A stretch of DNA of 64,000 nucleotides, taken from NCBI GenBank assembly GCA_027923505.1, contig BROI01000004.1, positions 310,001 through 374,000 of the forward strand. Direction: 5' to 3'. Of this stretch, positions 44,900 to 56,368 are shown piece by piece. The notes under the pieces are model-generated. The model made no database searches. It was not told the origin of the DNA and saw nothing but the letters and a program-made list of their open reading frames with translations. How positions within the stretch are numbered: the stretch's first letter is position 1; every line of letters begins with the position of its first letter. Origin of the DNA: Mayamaea pseudoterrestris (lineage: Eukaryota > Bacillariophyta > Bacillariophyceae > Sellaphorales > Sellaphoraceae). Both the position numbers and the translations under genes were made by a program.

Positions 44900-47370
44900 T
44901 TGTGTTTCCAGATTTGGACTGACTTGTCACCTTGGGTGTGGAACCCATCCCTTGGCCATGAGCTCCGCACATTCAACCAATGTTGAATGTGCCAGCAGTG
45001 CACCCTTTTTGGCTACAGGGACCATCAGCGCTGCCTTCTGAGCCCTGAAATCCTTTCAAGTCATGTTTGGTGTCATGATGGGCCAATGATTTAGTCAGTT
45101 GCGCCCATTCCAGTCTCTACCACCATGTATGCCATGGTGAGACTCAGCTTGCAGATCCGACAACTTGATGGATCTGCTAGCAGTGCACCTCAAGTGGCAC
45201 TTCAGACTGCCAGAATGGCCTGCCAATAAAGGAATACAATGAGCATTGTGTTTCCATTTGATTTGGACTCAAAGGCTTGTCACCTTGGGTGTGGAATCCA
45301 TCCCTCTGCCATGAGAACCCGCACATTCAACCAATGGTTCAATGTGCCAGCAGTGCACCCTTTTTGGCTACAGGGATCATCAGCGCAGCCTTCTGAGCCC
45401 TGAAACCCTTTTCATTTATTTTTGGTGTTATGATGGGCCAATGATTTGGTCCGTTGCACCCCATTCCAGTCTCCATCACCATGTATGCCATGGTGAGATC
45501 GGCTTGCAGATCCAACAACTTGTTGGATCTGCTGGCAGTACACCTCAAGTGGCACTTCAGACTGCCAGAATGGCCTGCCACAATACAAAAAGCATTTTGT
45601 GTTTCAATCTGATTGGACTCAAGGCTTGTCACCTTGGGTGGGAACCCATCCCTTGCCATGAGGACTCCGCACATTCAACCAATGGTTCAATGTGCCAGCA
45701 GTGCACCCTTTTTGGCTACAGGGATCATCAGCGCAGCCTTCTGAGCCCTGAAACCCTTTTAATTCATGTTTGGTGTCATGATGGGCCAATGATTTGGTCA
45801 GTTGCGCCCATTCCAGTCTCCACCACCATGTATGCCATGGTGAGACTCAGCTTGCAGATCCAACAACTTGTTGGATCTGCTAGCAGTGCACCTCAAGTGG
45901 CACTTCAGACTGCCAGAATGGCCTGCCAGTACAGGAATACAATGAGCATTATGTTTCAATCTGATTTGGACTCAAAGGCTTGTCACCTTGGGTGTCGAAC
46001 CCAACCCTTTGCCATGAGACTCCGCACATTCAACCAATGGTTGAATGTGCCAGCGGTGCACACTTTTGGCTACAGGGATCATCAGCGCTGCCTTCTGAGC
46101 CCTGAAATCCTTTCCAATTCATGATTGGTGTCATGATGGGCCAATGATTTAGTCAATTGCACCCATTCCAGTCTCCAGCACCATGTATGCCATGGTGAGA
46201 CTCAGTGGATCCAACAACTTGTTGGATCTGCTAGCAGTGCACCTCAAGTGGCACTTCAGACTGCCAGAATGGCCTGACAATTTTGGAATACAATGACTAG
46301 ATTGTGTTTCAGCGATTTGGACTCAAAGGCTTGTCACCTTGGGTGTGAAACCCATCCTTTTGCCATGAGACTCCACACATTCAACCAATGGTTGAATGTG
46401 CCAGCAGTGCACCCTTTTTGGCTACAGAACATCATGTGCGCAGCCTTCTGAGCCCCGAAATCCATTTCAATTCATGTTTGGTGTCATGATGGGCCAATGA
46501 TTTGGTCAGTTGCGCCACCCATTCCAGTCTCCATCACCATGTATGCCATGGTGAGACTCACTTGCAGATCCAACAACTTGTTGGATCTGCTAGCAGTGCA
46601 CCTCAAGTGGCACTTCAGACTGCCAGAATGGCCTGCCAATCTAAGGAATACAAAGAACATCATTTTCTAATTGATTTGGACTCAAAGGCTTGTCACCTTG
46701 GGTGTGGAACCCATCCCTTGGCCATGAGACTCCGCACATTCAACCAATCGTTGAATGTGCCAGCCGTGGCACCCTTTTTTGGCTACACGAACCATCAGCG
46801 CTGCCTTCGAGCCCTCAAATCCTTTTAATTCATGTTTGGTGTCAGGATGGGCCAATGATTTAGTCAGTTGCACCCATTCCAGTCTCCACCACCATGTATG
46901 CCATGGTGAGTCTCAGCTTGCAGATTCAACAACTTGTTGGATCTGCTAGCAGTGCACCTCAAGTGGCACTTCAGACTGCCAGAATGACCTGCCAGTACTG
47001 GAATACAATGCAGCATTGTGTTTCAAGCTGATTTGGACTCAAAGGCTTGTCTCCCTGGGTGAGAAACCCATCCTTTTGCCATGAGACTCCGCACATTCAA
47101 CCAATGGTGGAATGTGCCAGCTCGCACCCTTTTTGGCTACACGAATCATCAGCCTGCTTTGAGCCCCAAATCCTTTCAATTCATGTTTGGTGTCATGATG
47201 GGCCAATGATTTAGGTCAGTTGCACCCCATTCCAGTCTCCACCACCAGGTATGCCATGGTGAGACTAGCTTGGCAGATCCAACAACTTGTTGGGATATGC
47301 TAGCAGTGCACCTCAAGTGGCACTTTAGACTGCCAGAATGGCCTGCCAATACGGAATACAAGAGAACATT
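44900..47370. repeat. Subfamily B monomers, block 1
   Basis: About seven monomers share changes absent from the flanking A type: GATTTGGACTCAAAGG, GTGTGGAACCC, CCAATGGTTGAATGTG, CTACAGGGA(C/T)CATCAGCGC, CCTTCTGAGCCCTGAAA, ATGATTTAGTCAGTTGC, and ATGCCATGGTGAG. Monomers are 350-355 bp. At about 47,375 the sequence switches back to type A. Confidence 0.75.
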
Positions 47371-48889
47371 GTGTTTCTTTAAGCGATTAGACCGCAAGGG
47401 CTTGTCACCTTGGGTGTGAAACCCATCCCTTTGCCATGAGACTCTGCACATTCAACCAATCATTGAATGTGCCAGCCGTGCACCCTTTTTGGCTACATGA
47501 CCATCATTGTTGCCAGTTGAGCCCTCCAATCCATTTTAATTCATGTTGGGTGTCATGATGGGCCAATGTTTACATCAGTTGCACTGACCCGTTCCAGTCT
47601 CCATCACAATGTATGTCATGGTGAGACTCGGAGGATCCATCAACATGTTGTATCTGTTAGCAGTGCACCTCAAGTGGCACTTCAGACTGCCAGAATAACC
47701 TGCCTGTTCTGGTATACAAGAATCATTTGTTTTTCAAGTGAATAGAGTGCAAAGGCTTGTCATCTTGGGTGTGAAATCCATCTATTTGCCATAGACTCCG
47801 CACATTCAACAAATGGTTGAATGTGCCAGCCGTGCACCCTTTTTGGCTACACGAACCATCACTGTTGCCAGTTGAGCCCTGCGATCCATTTTAATTCATG
47901 TTGGGTGTCATGATGGGCCAATGCTTAAGTCCGTTGCACTGACCCGTTCCAGTCTCCATCACCATGTATGTCATGGTGAGAACTTAGAAGTTCCAACATC
48001 ATGTTGGATCAGCTAGCACTGCACCTCAAGTGGCACTTCAGACTACCAGAATAACATGCCAGTTCTGGAATACAAAGAACATACATTTTTTAAGTGATTA
48101 GAGCGCAAAGGTTTGTCACCATGGGCGTGAAACCCATCCCTTTGCCATGAGACTCCGCACATTCAACCAATCATTGAATGTGCCAGCCCTGCACCCTTTT
48201 TGGCTACATGACCATCATTGTTGCCAGTTGAGCCCTCCAATCCATTTTAATTCATGTTGGGTGTCATGATGGGCCAATGCTTGGGTCAGTTACAACCACC
48301 CATTCCAGTCTCCATCACCATGTATGTCATGGTGAGAACTTGGCAGGTCCAACAACTTGTTGGATTTGTCAGCAGTGCCCCTCAAGTGGCACTTCAGACT
48401 GCCAGAATAACCTGCCATTTCTGGAATACAAAGAACATACATTTTCTAAGTGATTAGAGCGCAAAGGCTTGTCACCTTGGGTGTGAAACCCATCCCTTTG
48501 CCATGAGACTCCGCACATTCAACCAATCATTGAATGTGCCAGCCGTGCACCCTTTTTGGCTGCACGAACCATCATTGTTGCCAGTTGAGCCCTCCAATCC
48601 ATTTTAATTCATGTTGGGTGTCAGGATGGGCCAATATTTAGGTCAGTTGCACCCACTCGTTCCAGTCTTTACCACCATGTATGTCATGGTGAGACTTGGC
48701 AGATCAAACAACATGTTGGAACTGCTAGCAGTGCACCTCAAGTGGCACTTCAGACTGCCAGAATAACCTGCCAGTTCTGGAATACAAAGAACATTTTCTA
48801 AGTGATTGGAGCACAAAGGCTTGTCACCTTGGGTGTGAAACCCATCCCTTTGCCATGAGACTCCGCACATTCAACCAATCATTGAATGT

Positions 48890-50430
48890 GCCAGCAGTGC
48901 ACCCTTTTTTGGCTACAGGAATCATCAGTGTTGCCCGTGGAGCCCACCAATCCATTTCAATTCATGTTTGGTGTCATGATGGGCTATTGCATTGGTCAGT
49001 TGCACCCATTCCAATCTCCACCACCATGTATGACATGGTGAGACTCTGCATATCCAACAACTTGTTAAATCTGCCAGCACTGCACCTCAAGTGGCACTTC
49101 CGACTACCAGAATGGCCTGCCAATTCTGGAATACAAAAAACCTTATGTTTTATAATGGATTAGGATGCAAAGGCGTGTCACTTGGGGTGTGGAACCCATT
49201 CCTTTGCCATGAGACTCCGCACATTCAACAAATGGTTGAATGTGCCAGTGGTGCACCCTTTTTGGCTACAGGATTCATCAGTGTTGCCCGCGGAGCCCAC
49301 CAATCCATTTCATTTCATGTTAGGTGTCATGATGGGCCAATGATTAAGTCAGTTGCACCCACCGTTCCAGTCTCCATCACCATGTATGCCATGGTGAGAC
49401 TTAGCGGATCCAACAACTTGTTGGATCTGCTAGCAGTGCACCTCAAGTGGCACTTCAGACTGCCAGAATGGCCTGCCAATCCTGGAATACAAAGCTCATT
49501 GTGTTTCAATCTGATTTGGACGCAAAGGCTTGTCACCTTGGGTGTGAAACCCATCACTTGGCCATGAGACTCCGCACATTCAACCATTGAATGTGCCAGC
49601 CACCCTTTTTTGGCTGCCAGGACCATCAGCGCTGCCTTCTGAGCCCCTGAAATCCTCAATTCATGTTTGGGTCATGATGGGCCAATGATTTAGTCCGTTG
49701 CACTCCATTCCAGTCTCCACCACCATGTATGCCATGGTGAGAACTCAGCTTGGCAGATCAACAACTTGTTGGATCTGCTAGCAGTGAACCTCAAGTGGCA
49801 CTTTAGACTGCCAGAATGGCCTGCCAGTTCTGGAATACAATGAATCATTTGTTTTTCAAGTGATTAGACTCAAAGGCTTGTCACCTTGGGTGTGGAACCC
49901 ATCCATTTGCCATGAGACTCCGCACATTCAGCAAATGGTTGAATGTGCCAGCCGTGCACCCTTTTTGGCTACACGAACCATCATCATGCGCTGCTTGAGC
50001 CCTGCCAATCCTTTCCATTTCATGTTTGGTGTCATGATGGGCCAATGATTTGGTCAGTTACACCCATTCCAGTCTCCAACACCACGTATGCCATGGTGAG
50101 ACTCAGCTTGCAGATTCAACAACTTGTTGGATCTGCTAGCAGTGCACCTCAAGCGGCACTTCCGACTGCCAGAACGGCCTGCCAATTCTGGAATACAAAG
50201 AACATTATGTTACAAATTCAAAAGGACTCAAAGGCTTGTCACCTTGGGTGTGAAACCCATCCTTTTGCCATGAGACTCCGCACATTCAACCTATGGTTGA
50301 TTGTGCCAGCAGTGCACCCTTTTTGGCTACAGGAATCATCAGCGCTGCCTTCTGAGCCCTGAAATCCTTTCTGATTCATTTTGTTGGTGTCATGATGGGC
50401 CAATGATTTGGTCAGTTGCACCCATTCCAG
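48890..50430. repeat. Subfamily B-like monomers, block 2
   Basis: About four monomers with B features (GTGTGGAACCC, CAGCAGTGCACCC, CATCAGCGCTGCC, ATGCCATGGTGAG), separated from block 1 by about 1.5 kb of type A. The first two carry their own change, GTTGCCCGTGGAGCCCACC or GTTGCCCGCGGAGCCCACC. At about 50,450 the array switches back to type A with variants E and C. Confidence 0.7.
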
Positions 50431-53400
50431 TCTCCACCACCACGTATGTCATGGTGAGACTCGGAGGATCCATCAACATGTTGTATCTGTTAGCAGTGCA
50501 CCTCAAGTGGCACTTCAGACTGCCAGAATAACCTGCCTGTTCTGGTATACAAGAATCATTTGTTTTTCAAGTGAATAGAGTGCAAAGGCTTGTCATCTTG
50601 GGTGTGAAATCCATCTATTTGCCATAGACTCCGCACATTCAACAAATGGTTGAATGTGCCAGCCGTGCACCCTTTTTGGCTACACGAACCATCACTGTTG
50701 CCATTTGAGCCCTGCGATCCATTTTAATTCATGTTGGGTGTCATGATGGGCCAATGCTTAAGTCCCTTGCACTGACCCGTTCCAGTCTCCATCACCATGT
50801 ATGTCATGGTGAGAACTTGGCAGATCCAACAACATGTTGGATCTGCTAGCAGTGCACCTCAAGTGGCACTTCAGACTACCAGAATAACATGCCAGTTCTG
50901 GAATACAAAGAACATACATTTTTTAAGTGATTAGAGCACAAAGGTTTGTCACCTTTTTGTGAACCCATCCCTTTGCCATGAGACTCCGCACATTCAACCA
51001 ATCATTGAATGTGCCAGCTGTGCACCCTTTTTGGCTACACGAACCATCATTGTTGCCAGTTGAGCCCTCCAATCCATTTCAGTTCATGTTGGGCGTCATG
51101 ATGGGCCAATGCTTATGTCCGTTGTATAACCCGTTCCAGTCTCCATCACCATGTATATCATGGTGAGAACTTGGCAGATCCAACAACATGTTGGAACTGC
51201 TAGCAGTGCACCTCAAGTGGCACTTCAGACTGCCAGAATAACCTGCCAGTTCTGGAATACAAAGCAAATACATTTTCTAAGTGATTGGAGCACAAAGGCT
51301 TGTCACCTTGGGTGTGAAACCCATCCCTTTGAAATGAGACTCCGCACATTCAACCAATCATTGAATGTGCCAACCGTGCACCCTTTTTGGCTACACGAAC
51401 CACCATTGTTGACTGTTGAGCCCCCCAATCCATTTCAATTCATGTTTGGTGTTATGATGGGCCAATATTTAGGTCAGTTGCACTGACCCGTTCCAGTCTC
51501 CATCACCATGTATGTCATGGTGAGAACTTGGCAGATCCAACAATATGTGGGATCTGCTAGCAGCGCACCGCAAGTGGCAATCTAGACTGCCAGAATAACA
51601 TGCCAGATCTGGAATACAAAGAACATACACTTTTTAAGTGATTAGAGCGCAAAGGTTTGTCACCTTGGGTGTGAACCCATCCCTTTGCCATGAGACTCCG
51701 CACATTCAACCAATCATTGAATGTGCCAGCCATGCACCCTTTTTGGCTACACAAACCATCATTGTTGCCTGTTGAGCCCCCCAATCCATTTCCATTAATA
51801 TTGGGTGTCATGATGGGCCAATACTTGAGTCGGTTGCACCCACCCGTTCCAGTCTTTACCACCATGTATATCATGGTGAGACCCGGAGGCTCCAAAAACT
51901 TGTTGGATCTGCTAGCAGCACACCTCAAGTGGAACTTCAGACTTCCAGAATAACCTGCCAGTTCTGGAATACAAAGCAAATACATTTTCTAAGTGATAAG
52001 AGCGCAAAGGCTTGTCACCTTGGGTGTGAAACCCATCCCATTGCCATGAGACTCCGCACATTCAACCAATCATTGAATGTGCCAGCCGTGCACCCTTTTT
52101 GGCTGCACGAACCATCATTGTTGCCAGTTGAGCTCTCCAATCCATTTCAGTTCATGTTGGGTGTCATGATGGCCAATGCTTAAGTCAGTTGCACTGACCC
52201 GTTCCAGTCTCCATCACCATGTATATCATGGTGAGAACTTGGCAGATCCAACAACATGTTGGATCTGCTAGCAGTGCACCTCAAGTGGCACTTCAGACTG
52301 CCAGAATAACCTGCCAGTTCTGGCATACAAAGCAAATACATATTCTAAGTGATTAGAGCGCAAAGGCTTGTCACCTTGGGTGTGGAACCCATCCCTTTGC
52401 CATGAGACTCCGCGCATTTAACCAATCATTGACAGTGAATGTGCCAGCCGTGCACCCTTTTTGGCTACACAAACCATCATTGTTGCCTGTTGAGCCCCCC
52501 AATCCATTTCAATTCATGTTTGATGTCAGGATGGGCCAATATTTAGGTCAGTTGCACCCACCCGTTCCAGTCTTTACCACCATGTATGTCATGGTGAGAC
52601 TTGGCAGATCCAACAACTTGTTGGATCTGTAGCAGCGCACCTCAAGTGGCAATCTAGACTGCGAGAATGGCCTGCCATTTCTGGAATACAAAGAACATAC
52701 ATTTTCCAAGTGATTAGAGCGCAAAGGCTTGTCACCTTGGGTGTGAAATCCATCTATATGCCATGAGACTCCGCACATTCAACCAATCATTGAATGTGCC
52801 AGCCATGCACCCTTTTTGGCTACACGAACCATCATTGTTGCCAGTTGAGCCCTCCAATCAATTTTAATTCATGTTGAATGTCATGATGGGCCAATGCTTA
52901 AATCCGTTGCACTGACCCATTCCATTCTCCATCACCAAGTATGTCATGATGAGAACTTGGCAGATCCAACAACATGTTGGATTTGCTAGCAGTGCACCTC
53001 AATTGGACTACAGACTGTTAGAATATCCTGCCAGTTCTGGAATACAAAGAACATACATTTTCTAAGTGATTAGAGCGCAAAGGCTTGTCACCTTGGGTGT
53101 GAAACCCATCCCTTTGCCATGAGACTCCGCACATTCAACCAATCATTGAATGTGCCAGCCGTGCACCCTTTTTGGCTACACAAACCATCAGTTTTGCCAC
53201 TTGAGCCCTTTAATCCATTTTAATTTATGTTCGGTGTCATGATGGGCCAACACTGGGGTCAGTTGCACCCACCCGTTCCAGTCTTTACCACCATGGATGT
53301 CATGGTATGGCTCCCTGGATCCAACAACTTGTTGGATCTGCTAGCAGCGCACCTCAAGTGGCAGTCTAGACTGCCAGAATGGCCTGCCAATTCTGGAATA

Positions 53401-55519
53401 CAAAAAAATACATTTTCTAAGTGATTGGAGCACAAAGGCTTGTCACCTTGGGTGTGAAACCCATCCCTTTGCCATGAGACTCCGCACATTCAACCAATCA
53501 TTGAATGTGCCAGCCGTGCACCCTTTTTGGCTACACGAACCATCATTGTTGCCTGTTGAGCCCCCCAATCCATTTCCATTCATGTTGGGTGTCATGATGG
53601 GCCAATGCTTAAGTCAGTTGCACTGACCTGTTCCAGTCTCCATCACCATGTATGTCATGGTGAGAACGTGGCAGATCCAAGAACATGTTGGATCTGCTAG
53701 CAGTGCACCTCAAGTGGCACTTCAGACTGCAAGAATGGCCTAACAATTCTGGAATACAAAGCCAACACATTTTCTAAGTGAATAATATGCGAAGGCTTGT
53801 CACCTTGGGTGTGAAACCCATCCCTTTGCCATGAGACTCCGCACATATAATCAATCATTGAATGTGCCAGCTGTGCACCCTTTTTGGCTACACAAACCAT
53901 CATGGTTGCCAGTTGAGCCCTCCAATCCATTTTAATTCATGTTGGGTGTCATGATGGGCCAATAGTGGGGTCAGTTGCACCCAACCATTCCAGTCTTTAC
54001 CACCATGTATGTCATGGTGAGAACTTGGCAGATCCAACAACATGTTGGATCTGCTAGCAGTGCACCTCAAGTGGAACTTCAGACTTCCAGAATAACCTGC
54101 CAGTTCTGGAATACAAAGCAAATACATTTTCTAAGTGATAAGAGCGCAAAGGCTTGTATTTTGGGTGTGAATCCCATCCCTTTGCCAAGAGACTCCGCAC
54201 ATTCAACCAATCATTGAATGTGCCAGCCGTGCACCCTTTTTGGCTACACAAACCATCAGTTTTGCCAGTTGAGCCCTCCAATCCATTTTCATTTATGTTG
54301 GGTGTCATGATGGGCGAATACTGGGGCCAGTTGCACCCACACATTCCAGTCTTTACCACCATGTATGTCATGGTGAGAACTTGGCAGATCCAACAACATG
54401 TTGGATCTGCTAGCAGTGCACCTCAAGTGGCAATCTAGAATGCCAGAATGGCCCGACAATTCTGGAATACAAAGGAAATACATTTCTAAGTGAATAGAGC
54501 GCAAAGGTTTGTCACCTTGGGTGTGAATCCCATCCCTTTGCCATGAGACTCCGCACATTCAACCAATCATTGAATGTGCCAGTCGTGCAACCTTTTTGGC
54601 TACACGAACCATCATTGTTGCCTGTTGAGCCCCCCAATCCATTTCCATTCATATTGGGTGTCATGATGGGCCAATGCTTAAGTCAGTTGCACTGACCCGT
54701 TCCAGTCTCCATCACCATGTATGTCATGGTGAGAACTTGGCAGATCCAAGAACATGTTGGATCTGCTAGCAGCGCACCTCAAGTGGCACTTCCCAGACTA
54801 CCAGAATAACATGCCAGTTATGGTTACAAAGAACATACATTTTTTAAGTGATTAATACGCAAAGGTTTGTCACCATGGGCGTGAAACCCATCCCTTTGCC
54901 ATGAGACTCCGCACATTCAACCAATCATTGAATGTGCCAGCCGTGCACCCTTTTTGGCTACACGAACCATCATTGTTGCCTGTTGTGCCCCCCAATCCAT
55001 TTCCATTCATATTGGGTGTCATGATGCGCCAATGCTTAAGTCAGTTGCACTGACCCGTTCCAGTCTCCATCACCATGTATGTCATGGTGAGAACTTGGCA
55101 GATCCAAGAACATGTTGGATCTGCTAGCAGCGCACCTCAAGTGGCACTCCAGACTGCCAGAATAACCTGCCAGCTCTGGAATACAAAGAACAAACATTTT
55201 TCAAGTGATTAATACGCGAAGGCTTGTCATCTTGGGTGTGAAACCCATCTCTTTGCCATGAGACTCCGCACATTCAACCAATCATTGAATGTGCCAGCCG
55301 TGCACCCTTTTTGGCTACACGAACCATCATTGTTGCCTGTTGTGCCCCCCAATCCATTTCAATTCATGTTTGGTGTCATGATGCGCCAATGCTTAAGTCA
55401 GTTGCACCCAACCAATCCAGTCTCCCCCACCATGTATGTCATGGTGAGACTCGGCAGATCCAACATCTTGGGGGATCTGCTAGCAGCGCACCTCAAGTAG
55501 CAATTTAATATGCAAAAAT

Positions 55520-55885
55520 GGAATGAAGACACCAGAATATATGAGGATGGTGTTAAATGCTTATTAAGGCTGCCCTACAAATGGAATGCCTGGCTGGTGC
55601 CATATGATGCTGTGCCATAGGTGATAACATCTCATCGGTCCCAGCCAGCAGCATCCATGACTTTCAACGGCCCATTCTCAGAGTCGTGTCCATTACTAAT
55701 AGACACCAGGATGTCCTTATCCCGGCTGCCCTACAAGATTAAAAGCCTTGCTATTGCCTCATGATGCATTTTCATTGGTTTTTAACTACTCACCAGTCCC
55801 AGCCAGCAGCAGCCTTGACTTTCAACAGCCCAATCTCATAGCCCATGTCCATGAACAAACAACCTAATTCAGGCTGCTCTACAAG
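55520..55885. repeat. Right flank: about 2.3 copies of the ~150-bp repeat
   Basis: GGCTGCCCTACAA at about 55,568 and 55,724, and GGCTGCTCTACAA at about 55,872, mark periods of about 155 and 148 bp. Shared words are CAGTCCCAGCCAGCAGC, GACTTTCAACRGCCCA and TAATAGACACCAGGATG. The first copy begins at AGACACCAG, the point where the left-flank copy leaves off before the 356-bp array. Confidence 0.75.
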
Positions 55886-56368
55886 ATTAAAGTTATGTGT
55901 TACGCTTTTGGTTGGTATTTGAGATTTCCTTCTCTTTTATTCATCAAATGATCTATTTATAGACATCCACAGCTTTGATAGAGATATAATAGCTAGAATA
56001 CTCCATTTCCATCAGACGTTGTACTGCTATGTGTCAGCCCAATTGCTTCCCTATTGGATGAGTAAAAAGGCAGGATATATGGAGATGTGTCAATTTGGAT
56101 CTTTGATGCCATTCAAATGAAGGCGTGCAATGCAGTATGGTCCTTCCTTGGAGCCACCGGCTTACGATGGATGCCTCCTTTGCGCATCAACTATGCGAGA
56201 CTATGATATTTCATTATAGAACAAAGCTACAAATATTTGTGTCTTTGAGTTGGTCAACCTTGGCCTTCTCGCAACATCTTTTTAAGGGGATGCGCGACAA
56301 AAAATCTCAAAAACGTTGGTGTGTCTTCCGTGTCTTCCGATACCTACGACATATAATCGATCAAAAGA
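55886..56368. other. AT-rich spacer right of the repeat block
   Basis: 483 bp with no supported gene. A 92-codon frame at 56,125-56,403 has no family features. Likely holds the 3' UTR of the SECIS-binding protein gene. Confidence 0.4.

Larger units (their letters stand above)
28155..55505. repeat. Giant tandem array of a ~356-bp monomer (about 79 copies)
   Basis: The words GAGACTCCGCACATTCAACC, CACCATGTATGTCATGGTGAG (in part) and CCTCAAGTGGCACTTCAGAC recur every 350-360 bp over 27 kb, always in one orientation. I counted about 79 monomers by the first word or its variants; a few are truncated (near 32,640, 38,705 and 42,400-44,700). Each monomer holds inverted repeats, given here for the copy at 34,741-35,030: 34,760-34,784 (9-bp arms), 34,919-34,937 (7-bp arms), 34,946-34,972 (13-bp arms, 1-base centre), and 35,005-35,027 (6-bp arms). 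Because 356 is not a multiple of three, and stops recur, no frame spans the array. It is a satellite by structure; base composition is not AT-rich, unlike known diatom centromere DNA. Whether it is transcribed is unknown. Confidence 0.95.

Noticed and set aside
45342-46124. 260-codon open frame in the array (plus strand)
   Set aside because: It only reads through two type B monomers whose lengths happen to be close to multiples of three. The peptide is the repeat translated, with no family features, and neighbouring monomers break the frame.
28270-55500. Many 60-110-codon frames repeated in the array (MRLRTFNQSLNVPAVHPFW type, and reverse-strand ones)
   Set aside because: Both strands stay open over the same bases, the monomer length changes the frame each copy, and stops recur. 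This is a property of the repeat, not evidence of genes.
28155-55505. CRISPR array
   Set aside because: The repeated unit is about 356 bp with no short repeat/unique spacer pattern, and the genome is eukaryotic.
56100-56300. Possible remnant of an LTR-element reverse transcriptase
   Set aside because: Only a short peptide-level resemblance (WSFLGATGL) was seen in one frame, without any other domain or terminal repeats.
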